A DNA stretch of 64,000 nt, from positions 1,691,168 to 1,755,167 of the forward strand of contig NZ_OY764015.1 of assembly GCF_963667775.1 (NCBI RefSeq). Direction: 5' to 3'. The stretch's first letter is position 1. Each line of letters starts with the position of its first letter. Both the position numbers and the translations under genes were made by a program. Source of the DNA: an uncultured Trichococcus sp. (GTDB lineage: Bacteria; Bacillota; Bacilli; Lactobacillales; Aerococcaceae). A model generated the notes under the pieces. The model was not told the origin of the DNA. It was given only the letters and a program-made list of their open reading frames with translations, and did not search any database. This document shows, in pieces, positions 1 to 7,164 of the stretch.

Positions 1-403
1 CTTGACTTAATGGGTAGCCATAAATCCCGGTGCTGATCGCCGGAAAGGCAAGCGTGCGGATTCCGTTGGCGTCGGCCAATTCCAACGATTTCCGGTAGCA
101 CGAGGCCAGCAGATCTGCTTCGCCGTGCGTTCCGCCCCGCCAAATCGGACCGACCGTATGGATGACATGAGCCGCTTTGAGCCGGAAGCCGGGCGTGAGC
201 TTCGCATCGCCGGTTTGGCACCCGTTCAAAAGGCGGCAGGCGGCCAACAATTCCGGCCCGGAGGCACGGTGGATAGCGCCGTCGACCCCGCCGCCGCCGA
301 GCAGGCTCTCATTGGCGGCATTGACGATGGCATCGGCTTCGCATCGGGTAATGTCGCCTTTCGCTAAGGACAATATTGTTTGATTGAACTGCAGTCTGTT
401 CAT
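1..403 (-). CDS. macro domain protein, 3' end cut by window
   Basis: A macro domain binds ADP-ribose or its derivatives. Bacterial members often remove ADP-ribose from proteins or deacetylate O-acetyl-ADP-ribose in the cytoplasm. I translated this frame by hand from an ATG at 403 down to base 1, giving 134 codons with no stop. It shows VNAAN at residues 27-31, the glycine-rich [10 protein letters not shown] at 36-45, a VIHTVGP strand and an AISTGIYG motif near residue 125, all hallmarks of the family in the right order. A GGGAGG ribosome binding site lies just upstream. A typical member is about 170 residues, so roughly 35-40 C-terminal residues lie outside the window. It is transcribed away from the MFS gene. 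Whether it is a hydrolase or only a binder cannot be told from the visible part. Confidence 0.9.
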   Translation of the reverse strand, partial: MNRLQFNQTILSLAKGDITRCEADAIVNAANESLLGGGGVDGAIHRASGPELLAACRLLNGCQTGDAKLTPGFRLKAAHVIHTVGPIWRGGTHGEADLLASCYRKSLELADANGIRTLAFPAISTGIYGYPLSQ

Positions 404-592
404 TACGATTCCTCCCTAAAAACCTGTTCAGTCCGGACTTCTCAATAGGTACACTTTACCAAAATTCCGTTTGATTATCCATTTGGCCGAATCGCGCGGA
501 ATGGTCGTGTGGATGCGATCGCTCTGCTAGACTTTCGGCCGAAAAAGGAATTAAATGGAAGTGAAGAAATAATCGGAAAGAAGGTTTTCAAA

Positions 593-1798
593 ATGGCGGA
601 AAATCAGAAAAAGAAAAAGCAGATCCTCGGCGTCGAAAGCAATATTTTCTTTGTCGGCTTGACCAGTTTCCTGACGGATACGACGACAAAAATGGTCTAC
701 AGCATCCTGCCTCTATTCCTGACGACATTGGGCGCTTCGAAAACGGAAATCTCCTTGATTGAGGGGATTGCCGAAAGCACCGCTTCCGTCCTAAAGTCCC
801 TCTCCGGTTGGTGGAGTGACAAAATCGGCCGCAACAAACCATTCATGGTCATCGGTTACGGTATCACCGCCATCCTTTCCCCGCTCTTCGCATTCGTGAC
901 GACGCCGCTGCAGGTTCTGGCGATCCGCTTTGTCGAACGCGTCGGAAAAGGCATCCGAACCGCACCCCGGGATAGTCTTGTGGCCGGCTCTTCGGAAGAG
1001 AACAAAAACGCCGGCTTGAATTTCGGCTTCCATAAGGCCATGGACAACAGCGGAGCCATCGTCGGGCCGCTGATCGCTTTTGCCGTGCTGGCCGCCTTCC
1101 CCGGCGACTATCGGCGCGTCTTCCTGTTTGCCGCCATTCCGGGTATGTTGGGTCTGTTGTCGATCGTCTTTTTTGTGAAGGAAGCCAAACGCGCAAAATC
1201 GGAACGTCTTGGAAAACTGGCATTGCGTGATTTCCCAAAGGATTTCTACCTTTTTCTGTTCATCGTTTTCCTTTTCACGCTGGGAAATTCGACGGATGCC
1301 CTGCTCCTGATCAAAGCGAGCGACGTCGGCGTCAGCGATGCCTTCATCCCGATCATGTATCTGGTTTTCAATGCGGTTTCGGTCGCCTTCGCCGTTCCGC
1401 TCGGGAAGCTGTCCGACAAGATCGGCCGCAAGCGCATCATCATCGGCGGCTATCTGATGTTCGCGCTGATTTATTTCGGTTTCGGCAAGGCGGCTACCCC
1501 TTTCGCCATCGTCGGCCTCTTCGCCTTTTACGGCCTATACAGCGCTGCGACGGACGGCATCCAGAAAGCGTTGGTGTCCGACATCATCGGCAAGGAAAAG
1601 AAAGGCACCGGCTTGGGACTATACAATGCGCTCTTGGGGATGACGCTGTTGCCGGCCAGCCTGATCGGCGGCTGGCTCTATGATACGTTCAACAATCAGG
1701 TGCCCTTCTATTTTGGTTCCGCCACCGCCCTGCTTTCCGCTTTTTTGATGTTTCTCTTCTATCAACGCGGGAAACGCAATGGCACACGCCACGCTTAA
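593..1798 (+). CDS. MFS transporter
   Basis: This is a 401-residue major facilitator superfamily permease of the cytoplasmic membrane; its substrate is unknown. It has about twelve hydrophobic segments. The motif A signature occurs in both halves (GWWSDKIGRNK and GKLSDKIGRKR), and a VGKGIRTAPRD loop follows helix 4, typical of a broad bacterial MFS group often labelled multidrug or sugar-phosphate-like. The frame is open back to a GTG at 509, but the ATG at 593 has a GAAGG site nearby and starts a normal short hydrophilic N-terminus (MAENQKKKK), so I prefer it. The gene is followed by an array of three palindromes and then a strong hairpin. No regulator gene is adjacent. Confidence 0.85.
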   Translation: MAENQKKKKQILGVESNIFFVGLTSFLTDTTTKMVYSILPLFLTTLGASKTEISLIEGIAESTASVLKSLSGWWSDKIGRNKPFMVIGYGITAILSPLFAFVTTPLQVLAIRFVERVGKGIRTAPRDSLVAGSSEENKNAGLNFGFHKAMDNSGAIVGPLIAFAVLAAFPGDYRRVFLFAAIPGMLGLLSIVFFVKEAKRAKSERLGKLALRDFPKDFYLFLFIVFLFTLGNSTDALLLIKASDVGVSDAFIPIMYLVFNAVSVAFAVPLGKLSDKIGRKRIIIGGYLMFALIYFGFGKAATPFAIVGLFAFYGLYSAATDGIQKALVSDIIGKEKKGTGLGLYNALLGMTLLPASLIGGWLYDTFNNQVPFYFGSATALLSAFLMFLFYQRGKRNGTRHA

Positions 1799-1845
1799 TT
1801 TAAGACAGCATGCAAAGGTGTAGGATTGGCGTTAGCAGCGGAATT

Positions 1846-1973
1846 CCCCGTCAAAGTGGTTTTGACGGGGAATCTTGTGTCGCGTGTGGCTGTATTTCCC
1901 CGCCAAGCCGATTTTGGCGGGGAGACTGAATAGGATTCGAATTGATTTTGCCCGCCAATAAGGTTTTGGCGGG
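1846..1973. repeat. palindrome array, family B, locus 1 (3 units, 52-nt pitch)
   Basis: Three imperfect palindromes of about 25 nt begin at 1846, 1898 and 1950, exactly 52 nt apart. The arms are CCCCGTCAA/TTGACGGGG in unit 1 and CCCCGCCAA/TTGGCGGGG in unit 2; unit 3 has CCCGCCAA/TTGGCGGG. The T-A to C-G change is compensated on both arms. The array lies between the stop codon of the MFS gene and a hairpin terminator, so it probably forms part of that 3' untranslated region. The same three-unit cassette occurs at 23791-23919, with similar sequence between the palindromes. Confidence 0.85.
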
Positions 1974-2007
1974 TTATTTCTAAGGATAACGTATATTCAA
2001 CCTCAAA

Positions 2008-2066
2008 ACTGAAGAGGCTGCATCAATACAGTAAGTAGCGTTCTGGGTTGATGCAGCCTCTTCGGT
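2008..2066. terminator. long hairpin between convergent genes
   Basis: The arms GAAGAGGCTGCATCAA and TTGATGCAGCCTCTTC form a strong stem of at least 16 bp. On the minus strand it is followed by a short T run, and it directly follows the stop of the YdbC-like gene. It probably ends both converging transcripts. Its GGCTG(C/T)ATCA core resembles the terminators at 8380 and 23954. Confidence 0.75.
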
Positions 2067-2275
2067 TATTTCAATAGTTTAGCGAGGGCGGCCATTTCTT
2101 CTTCGCTGAAGGTCAGTCCTTTGCCCATCTTTTCGTGGTCGGGGCTCCATTCGCGGATGTCGTATTTTGGCGGTCTGCCGTTCCAGCTGACCAGGTTCAA
2201 TTCTTTCGTCCAACCTTTTGCGGATGTGGACAGGACGCCGAGTTCCTCGACGATTTCAAAGGTGATGTCTGCCAT
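2066..2275 (-). CDS. ydbC: PC4/YdbC-like ssDNA-binding protein
   Basis: This 69-residue protein matches the PC4/p15 coactivator family as represented by Lactococcus YdbC, small cytoplasmic proteins that bind single-stranded DNA as dimers. The family pattern is visible: an N-terminal strand region (MADITFEIVEELGVLS), then KGWTKELNLVSWNG, then YDIREWSPDHEKMGKGLTF and a C-terminal helix EEEMAALAKLL. The length is that of the family. It is a single gene with its own upstream region and a hairpin directly after the stop. A role in transcription or repair is inferred from the family only. Confidence 0.85.
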   Translation of the reverse strand: MADITFEIVEELGVLSTSAKGWTKELNLVSWNGRPPKYDIREWSPDHEKMGKGLTFSEEEMAALAKLLK

Positions 2276-2465
2276 AGGGAGGATCCTTTCTTTTTTCGAG
2301 TTTGAAGTTCGCTGCCGGGATGCCTTTCGGATCGGCAGCTTGCCCCTTCATTATAACGCAAATTGGGTTTCATTTAAAATATACGCGAAGTTTTGAAATT
2401 ACCACGTCAAAACCTTGGCAAGGAAAATCCGTTCAAATCAGCCGCCTTGATTCCGGTGAATATTG

Positions 2466-3202
2466 TCAGGCTTCCCATTGATTCAGCACTTTGATCGCTA
2501 AAGCCGAGAAGTAATCAGCAGCGACCGCCAAGGCTTCTTCTTTGAGGTTGAACTCAGGATGGTGCCATTCGCGCGTACCTTCCACGCCCATGAACACGAA
2601 GAAGCCGGGGATGCGCGTCTGGTAATGCGCAAAATCCTCCCCGCCTGCGACCGGTTTCGGCTCCACGAAACGATAGCCTTGCTCTTCAGCCGTTTCTGCC
2701 AAGATCGCCTTGAAGCGGACATCATTGTCCACGATGGAAACGTAAGGGTGCCAACGGAAATCCGCTATGGCGCCGAAACCCGACGCAATCCCTTCCGCTG
2801 CCCGGCGCATCAAGGCCGGGATCTTCTCGCGGTCTTCCTTTTGGAAAGCGCGGACGGTCCCTTCCATGTAGACTTTCTCGGGGATGACGTTCCAGGAGTT
2901 TCCGCCGTGGATCTGGGTGACGCTGATGACGGCGTTATGAAATGGGCTCGTGTTGCGGCTGATGATCGTCTGCAGACCGGTGATGATCTGGCTTGCGATG
3001 ACGATCGGATCGATGGTCGAATCCGGAATGCCGGCATGTCCGCCGACGCCGTGGATTTCCAGTTCAAAACGATCCGCGCTGGCTGCTTCGATCCACTTCG
3101 CGCCTTGCGCAATCTCTTCGGCTGGTTGGAAAATGAATCGGACCGTTCCTTTCAGTGACGCTTGTTTGCCATGAAGCAGGATTGCCGCCCCGATCATGGA
3201 AG
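2466..3202 (-). pseudogene. broken M20-family amidohydrolase/peptidase
   Basis: The protein remnant is clearly an M20D amidohydrolase (hippurate or N-acyl-amino-acid hydrolase type). It keeps FIFQPAEE, the dimerisation region VGGHAGIPDSTIDPIVIASQI, the VIPE segment and the late GGEDFAHYQ motif. Two pieces are missing. The first is the whole N-terminal part, including the metal-binding HACGHD motif: homology begins at ASMIGAAILLHGKQ, just after where that motif should be. The second is about 30 residues between GAKWIEA and ASADRFEL, where the family carries the metal-ligand GMHN segment. Both losses leave the frame open, so a 300-residue ORF from 3368 survives, but two of the metal-binding motifs are gone. 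In place of the N-terminus are two 51-bp repeats (3203-3304). I judge it inactive. Confidence 0.8.
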
Positions 3203-3304
3203 CCGTATCTGTTTCCCGGTGTAGTGGCCTTCGCCGGGAATTCGGCCACAGATCCGTATCTGTTTCCCGGTGTGGCGACCTTCGCCGGGAATTCGGCCCC
3301 GGGT
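3203..3304. repeat. two 51-nt direct repeats with internal palindrome (family E)
   Basis: Two copies start at 3203 and 3254. Each reads CCGTATCTGTTTCCCGGTG, a short variable stretch, then CTTCGCCGGGAATTCGGCC, so each unit holds a TTCCCGG/CCGGGAA palindrome. The pitch is 51 nt, which is 17 codons, so the repeats are translated in frame into the broken M20 gene (PNSRRR..HRETDT twice). They end exactly where M20 homology starts. Confidence 0.85.
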
Positions 3305-3310
3305 CCTCAC

Positions 3311-3353
3311 AAAAAATGACCGAAAAACACCCCTCATACAGTGTTTTCCGGTC
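3311..3353 (-). terminator. terminator of the MurE-family gene
   Basis: On the minus strand the arms GACCGGAAAACAC and GTGTTTTTCGGTC pair and are followed by six T residues. It lies just downstream of the stop at 3374. Confidence 0.85.
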
Positions 3354-3373
3354 TTTGTTCGGTATCATCTATT

Positions 3374-4825
3374 CTATTTTTCTGAATTATTCAGGTACAG
3401 CACCGTTTCCTTGTCGGAGGCGGTCGGCAAAGCATAGGCGCTCTTGTATTTCTCATGACCTTTGCCTGTCAGCAAGATCCACTCGCCTTCCCGGGCCTCT
3501 TTTACTGCCCGTTGGATGGCCAAGGTCCTGTCCATCATCACGTCGATTTTATGCAGCCCGGCAAATTTTTGCTGATGATCGGCATATTCCAGCCTCATCG
3601 TTTCTTCCGGAATGCTGTTCAGATCGTCCGTAGTCAAGATCACACGCGCACTTTGCGCAACCGAAGCCGCGATCATTTCATCCCGCTTCGACACATCCCG
3701 GTTGCCTCGGAAGCCGAAGATGTGCGTAATTCTTTCCGCCCCGTCCCGATGCATCGACGTCAAAATCGAGCTGACCGCTTCCGGCGTATGCGCGTAATCG
3801 ACGACACAGTGAACCCCATTCTTCAGTTGGACGATTTCATACCGACCCGGCACGCCCGCGAAGGACTTCATCTGTTCCGTGACATCCGCCAAAGGATAGC
3901 CGAGATCCTGAATCACCGCACCAGCCATCACAATATCATAGAGATTGTGTTCACCCGGCATATGCGGATCCAACGCCGACGTCTCATCAGAAACAGCCAA
4001 CGTGACCTCCTGGTTCGTCATCTTTTTGATGGACAAAGTGGCATCTTCCTGATGGCCCACGGTGATGACCGGTATCCCATTGGCGACCAGCCGCTGCGCC
4101 AGTTTCAATCCCCAGGCATCATCGATATTGACGACCGCTTTCCCATCCGGCTTCAGCTTGTCGAACAAAAGTGCCTTGGCTTCGAAATAATCCTCCATCG
4201 TTTTGTGGTAATCCAAATGGTCGTGCTGCAGGTTCATGAACAGAGCATAGTCGAATGCGACGCCCTCCAGACGGTATTGCGCCAGCCCGTGCGAAGAGAC
4301 TTCGATGACGATGAAGTCATCATTTGATGCCGCTATCAGTTCATGCACCTTTTCGGCATTCGGTGTCGTATTCGGCGTAGGATATTGGATCCCATTGATT
4401 TCATTGTGGATGGTGCCGATCATGGAAACGGCAAAGCCTTGCTGCTCCAGCAGATGCTTGAGGAAAAAAGCGGTCGTCGTCTTCCCGTTCGTTCCGGTTA
4501 TGCCGATGACGCGTTTCCTTCCGGAAGGATGCTTATAGAATTTATCTGCCAACTGTCCCAGCGCCTGGCGACTGTTGGCAACTTTTAGGTAAGGAACAGG
4601 CAATGCCTCTGGGCAATCGTGTTCGCCGACGATCAAAGCGGCTCCTTGTGCGATTGCATGCGGGATATAATCATGGCCATCCTGCTCGAAGCCCGCGATG
4701 GCGACAAATACCATTCCTTCCTTGATGTCACTGGAACTATCAGCAATGCCGGTGATTATTTGTTCTCCATCCCACTTCGGCTGCTCTCCCAGCTGATAAT
4801 CAGACAGCATTTCTTTCAATTTCAT
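3374..4825 (-). CDS. murE: MurE-family UDP-N-acetylmuramyl tripeptide ligase
   Basis: Mur ligases add an amino acid to the UDP-MurNAc peptide in the cytoplasm. MurE adds the third residue, L-lysine or meso-diaminopimelate. The 483-residue protein has the N-terminal substrate domain (ADSSSDIKEGMVFVAI), the ATP loop GTNGKTTT at 111-118, a TPNTTP segment at 150-155, EVSSHGL at 175-181, HDHLDYH at 201-207, the lysine likely to be carbamylated near K217, VVDYAHTPEA at 341-350 and GKGHE at 454-458. At 399-404 it reads TDDLNS where the meso-DAP enzymes have DNPR, so a DAP substrate is unlikely. It stands alone rather than in a dcw cluster. It could be the main lysine ligase or a second MurE-like paralogue. 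Confidence 0.8.
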   Translation of the reverse strand: MKLKEMLSDYQLGEQPKWDGEQIITGIADSSSDIKEGMVFVAIAGFEQDGHDYIPHAIAQGAALIVGEHDCPEALPVPYLKVANSRQALGQLADKFYKHPSGRKRVIGITGTNGKTTTAFFLKHLLEQQGFAVSMIGTIHNEINGIQYPTPNTTPNAEKVHELIAASNDDFIVIEVSSHGLAQYRLEGVAFDYALFMNLQHDHLDYHKTMEDYFEAKALLFDKLKPDGKAVVNIDDAWGLKLAQRLVANGIPVITVGHQEDATLSIKKMTNQEVTLAVSDETSALDPHMPGEHNLYDIVMAGAVIQDLGYPLADVTEQMKSFAGVPGRYEIVQLKNGVHCVVDYAHTPEAVSSILTSMHRDGAERITHIFGFRGNRDVSKRDEMIAASVAQSARVILTTDDLNSIPEETMRLEYADHQQKFAGLHKIDVMMDRTLAIQRAVKEAREGEWILLTGKGHEKYKSAYALPTASDKETVLYLNNSEK

Positions 4826-4894
4826 GGATTTGCTCCTTTAGTGATGTTTCTGGCGGGTTTCAGTATACTTTTCAAATGCGAAGTTTTTATGAAT

Positions 4895-5560
4895 TTACAC
4901 CAACTGAGGATTCAAAATTTCCCAGCTGACCGTCACGGTATCGCTGTTGCTGATGTCTTCCGGCTCAATATCGATCATCGGAGCGCTGTCGTAGGCCATC
5001 TTCGATGAGGCCGCATAAACGCGGGAGCGCACTTCGATTTCGCCCCAGTCGTAATCAATCGCCAAAATTTTCCCGAGCATAACGCCGCTAGCTGCAGCCA
5101 GGACCTGCGCCTTTTCCTTGGCGTCACGTACGGCATCCTCCAGCAGAGCCTGTTCGACCGCCCGGCGATCCTTCAGGAAAAAATAGACCGAGAATTCCGG
5201 ATCCGCTTCGCAGACCGACAGAGCCAACAGGATTTCGCCCAGGCGCTTGCTGTCGTTTCCGAAGGTGATCTTTAAATCATTCCGGTAGCGGTACCCGAGG
5301 AAGTAGCGCTTGTTTTCACCGCGGAAGTCGTTCCTGTGCTCATAAGCGCTATCGATCGAAAAGTGCGTGGAGCGGATCTCCTTTTTCGAGAATCCGAGCG
5401 GCAGCAAGGTTTCCCGGACTTGCTCCAACGCCAAAGCGGCATGTTGCATCGCCAATTCGTAGGTGTCCTTGATGTCCTCCAACTGCAGCGAAATCGCGAT
5501 CGCATCCGGTGGCGCGCTGGCGAAGCCTTTGCCTTTGACAGTCATTCTTGAAATTTCCAT
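4895..5560 (-). CDS. SIMPL domain (DUF541) protein
   Basis: This 221-residue protein belongs to the SIMPL/YggE family (DUF541), seen from the opening MTVKGKGFASAPPDAIAISL, the central YRYRNDLKITF and the late DAKEKAQVLAAASGVMLGKIL. Family members include oxidative-stress proteins and mouse SIMPL; the biochemical role is not settled. There is no signal peptide, unlike many Gram-negative homologues, so it is probably cytoplasmic. It is expressed alone, upstream of the MurE-family gene with a 69-nt gap. The promoter side faces a palindrome array. Confidence 0.85.
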   Translation of the reverse strand: MEISRMTVKGKGFASAPPDAIAISLQLEDIKDTYELAMQHAALALEQVRETLLPLGFSKKEIRSTHFSIDSAYEHRNDFRGENKRYFLGYRYRNDLKITFGNDSKRLGEILLALSVCEADPEFSVYFFLKDRRAVEQALLEDAVRDAKEKAQVLAAASGVMLGKILAIDYDWGEIEVRSRVYAASSKMAYDSAPMIDIEPEDISNSDTVTVSWEILNPQLV

Positions 5561-5709
5561 ATTGGTTGTCCCCTTTTGAGTCGATCTGCTTCATTTTCCT
5601 TAAGCCTATCACGCGGAAAGCGGTTTCGCAAAAATTCAGGACCGATTAACCGAAAAAAACTATGGCTAGCAGCGGCTGATCGGATTTGATAGTGGAATCG
5701 TGGGCTGAT

Positions 5710-5904
5710 GTCGACTGTTGTGCATTCGGCTTTTCGCTAACAGCCGACAGCTGAGCTTTGTCTCGACTGTTACGCATTCCGTTTATTTCTAACAGTCGAC
5801 GCCTAGGGATTATCTCGACTGTTATACATTCTGTTTGCCTCTAACAGCCGACGCCTAGAACTTTTCTCGGCTGTTCCGCATTCGGCTTTTCGCTAACAGC
5901 CGAC
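5710..5904. repeat. palindrome array, family A, locus 1 (4 units, 52-nt pitch)
   Basis: Four 39-nt imperfect palindromes begin at 5710, 5762, 5814 and 5866. Each is separated from the next by exactly 13 nt, giving a 52-nt pitch. The arms are TCGACTGTT or TCGGCTGTT on the left and AACAGTCGA or AACAGCCGA on the right, around a loop that usually contains GCATTC. Arm changes keep pairing, including G-U. Two of the 13-nt joins begin GCCTAG. The rest of the gap 5561-6028 holds a terminator and no gene I could support. Confidence 0.9.
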
Positions 5905-5943
5905 ATGCAAGGTTTATTTGCTGACATGATCATCATTACAAAA

Positions 5944-5970
5944 CAAAAAACAGCCGTTCAAGACGACTGT
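5944..5970 (-). terminator. terminator of the DUF4037-like gene
   Basis: On the minus strand ACAGTCGT pairs with ACGGCTGT around CTTGA and is followed by TTTTTTG. It lies 59 nt after the stop at 6029. Confidence 0.7.
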
Positions 5971-6028
5971 CGGGTTACTCGAGCTGATGATATGCTTGTC
6001 TGATTACAAGCAAACATTTTTTTCGAAT

Positions 6029-6787
6029 CTACGCTTCTGCAAAAGATTTTACCAACACATGCATTTCATTTTCCAGCATATCGATTTCGCAATAGGCAAG
6101 TTTCGGATTGTTCGCAGCGAAATAGCGGTAGATTTGGTTCACTCGCAAGTTGAATTGTTTCGGGCTGATCGGCAACTGGTTCGCGCGCTTCACGCCGCCC
6201 TTCCCGTTCAAGAGGAATTGGCGGTTCAATGCATGGATAACCTGAACCCAGGAACAGGCAGCATGGAAGAAGCTGCCGCTGGCGTAATGGATGTCCCCCT
6301 TCAGAGCTGCACTATGGCCATTTCCGAGCGCCAGTGCCGCCTCCTTCATGAAATAAGCAATCGTCGCTTGGCGCAGCTTTTCCGGGTATGTTCCCTGCGC
6401 TGAAACCTGTTTCTCCAACGCCGAAACCAGTAGGTCCGAGCCTTCCCAGAGAATTCGGCCAAAATGGATTTCAGCCGCATAACTGCTGTTCACGATGCCG
6501 AAAGGCTGTCCGCTCGCATGTTGGATCGTTATTCTCCCCTCGAGGCAATCCGCGATCGCAAGATTCACAAGTCCGATCTCCCTTAGACTGTATTCAATCA
6601 GCAACCCGGCAGCATCCATCCGGCTGATCGCCTGATCCAGCTCCTGAAAGAAACGTTCTTCGGGGACATAATACAGCAAAACCGCCGATGCCGTACTGCT
6701 ATAACCATCTCCGCAAGCCACGATGCCTTTTAATCCGGGAATGCTTTTCAGTTCACTCACAATCTTCTCTCTGTTCACTTGGTTCAC
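6029..6787 (-). CDS. nucleotidyltransferase-like (DUF4037-type) protein
   Basis: The 252-residue protein resembles the nucleotidyltransferase plus DUF4037 group. It has an N-terminal segment SIPGLKGIVACGDGYSS where a polymerase-beta-like fold would start, then a helical part with HFGRILWEGSD and YPEKLRQATIAYFMKEA. The usual catalytic GS...DxD signature is not recognisable (GDGYSSTASAVLLYY instead), so it may be catalytically dead. I chose the GTG at 6787 because GAGGTGG lies at a proper distance; the open frame extends to an ATG at 6883 without a ribosome binding site. The function is unknown, and the family assignment is tentative. Confidence 0.5.
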   Translation of the reverse strand: MNQVNREKIVSELKSIPGLKGIVACGDGYSSTASAVLLYYVPEERFFQELDQAISRMDAAGLLIEYSLREIGLVNLAIADCLEGRITIQHASGQPFGIVNSSYAAEIHFGRILWEGSDLLVSALEKQVSAQGTYPEKLRQATIAYFMKEAALALGNGHSAALKGDIHYASGSFFHAACSWVQVIHALNRQFLLNGKGGVKRANQLPISPKQFNLRVNQIYRYFAANNPKLAYCEIDMLENEMHVLVKSFAEA

Positions 6788-7002
6788 GCATGCCACCTCA
6801 CATTTTTCTGATTTGGAAAACCTTATCGGAACGGCCGGTTGGAAAATTTCACGATCATCCGGACACGGCCTTGGTTCGTGCAATCCGTTTGCTTGTATCC
6901 TATCATTTTTAGCCGATTATCGCAATTTTGACAAATCCAGACTCATCAGGTTAATAAGTTGTGGAAATAGAAGCAAAACACGGATGCGGATCCCGATTCC
7001 CC

Positions 7003-7031
7003 TTGTCTGCCTTCCGAAAACATGCTATTAT
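7003..7031 (+). promoter_or_regulatory. promoter of the antiporter gene
   Basis: TTGTCT at 7003-7008 and TATTAT at 7026-7031 are separated by 17 nt. The predicted start of transcription is a few bases before the riboswitch aptamer. Confidence 0.65.
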
Positions 7032-7042
7032 TCTATCTATAA

Positions 7043-7137
7043 CAGGGGAATGAATGTCTCCCTAAGCAAAATGCTTAAACCGCTTATATAAGCTGATGAC
7101 TTCTGCGCAATAGGCGCAGTCCGTCGTCAGCTTTTTT
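7043..7137 (+). promoter_or_regulatory. probable fluoride (crcB-type) riboswitch with terminator
   Basis: The leader reads GGGGAATGAATGTCTCCC (first stem and conserved AUG loop), then a small variable hairpin, then AACCGCTTATATAAGC directly followed by TGATGAC and TTCTGC. This order matches the fluoride riboswitch: a first stem, AACNGC, a short hairpin and the AGCUGAUGAC-type end. The last part, GCTGATGAC at 7092-7100, also pairs with GTCGTCAGC at 7123-7131, and six T residues follow, so aptamer and terminator compete for the same bases. The arrangement is that of an ON switch by antitermination. Fluoride riboswitches are known to control cation:proton antiporters, which is the gene type downstream. 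Confidence 0.8.
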
Positions 7138-7164
7138 GGTGGTAAAAATTTGGAGGTGCATCTT

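Noticed and set aside
2466..3368. Treating the 300-codon frame as a working peptidase
   Set aside because: The HACGHD and GMHN metal motifs are missing and the N-terminus is translated repeat sequence.
3455..4327. 290-codon plus-strand ORF
   Set aside because: It is the complement of the MurE-family gene; histidine- and arginine-rich, without motifs.
5710..5904. CRISPR-like look of the family A array (39-nt repeats with short spacers)
   Set aside because: Joins are only 13 nt, two share GCCTAG, repeats are divergent palindromes and no cas genes are present.
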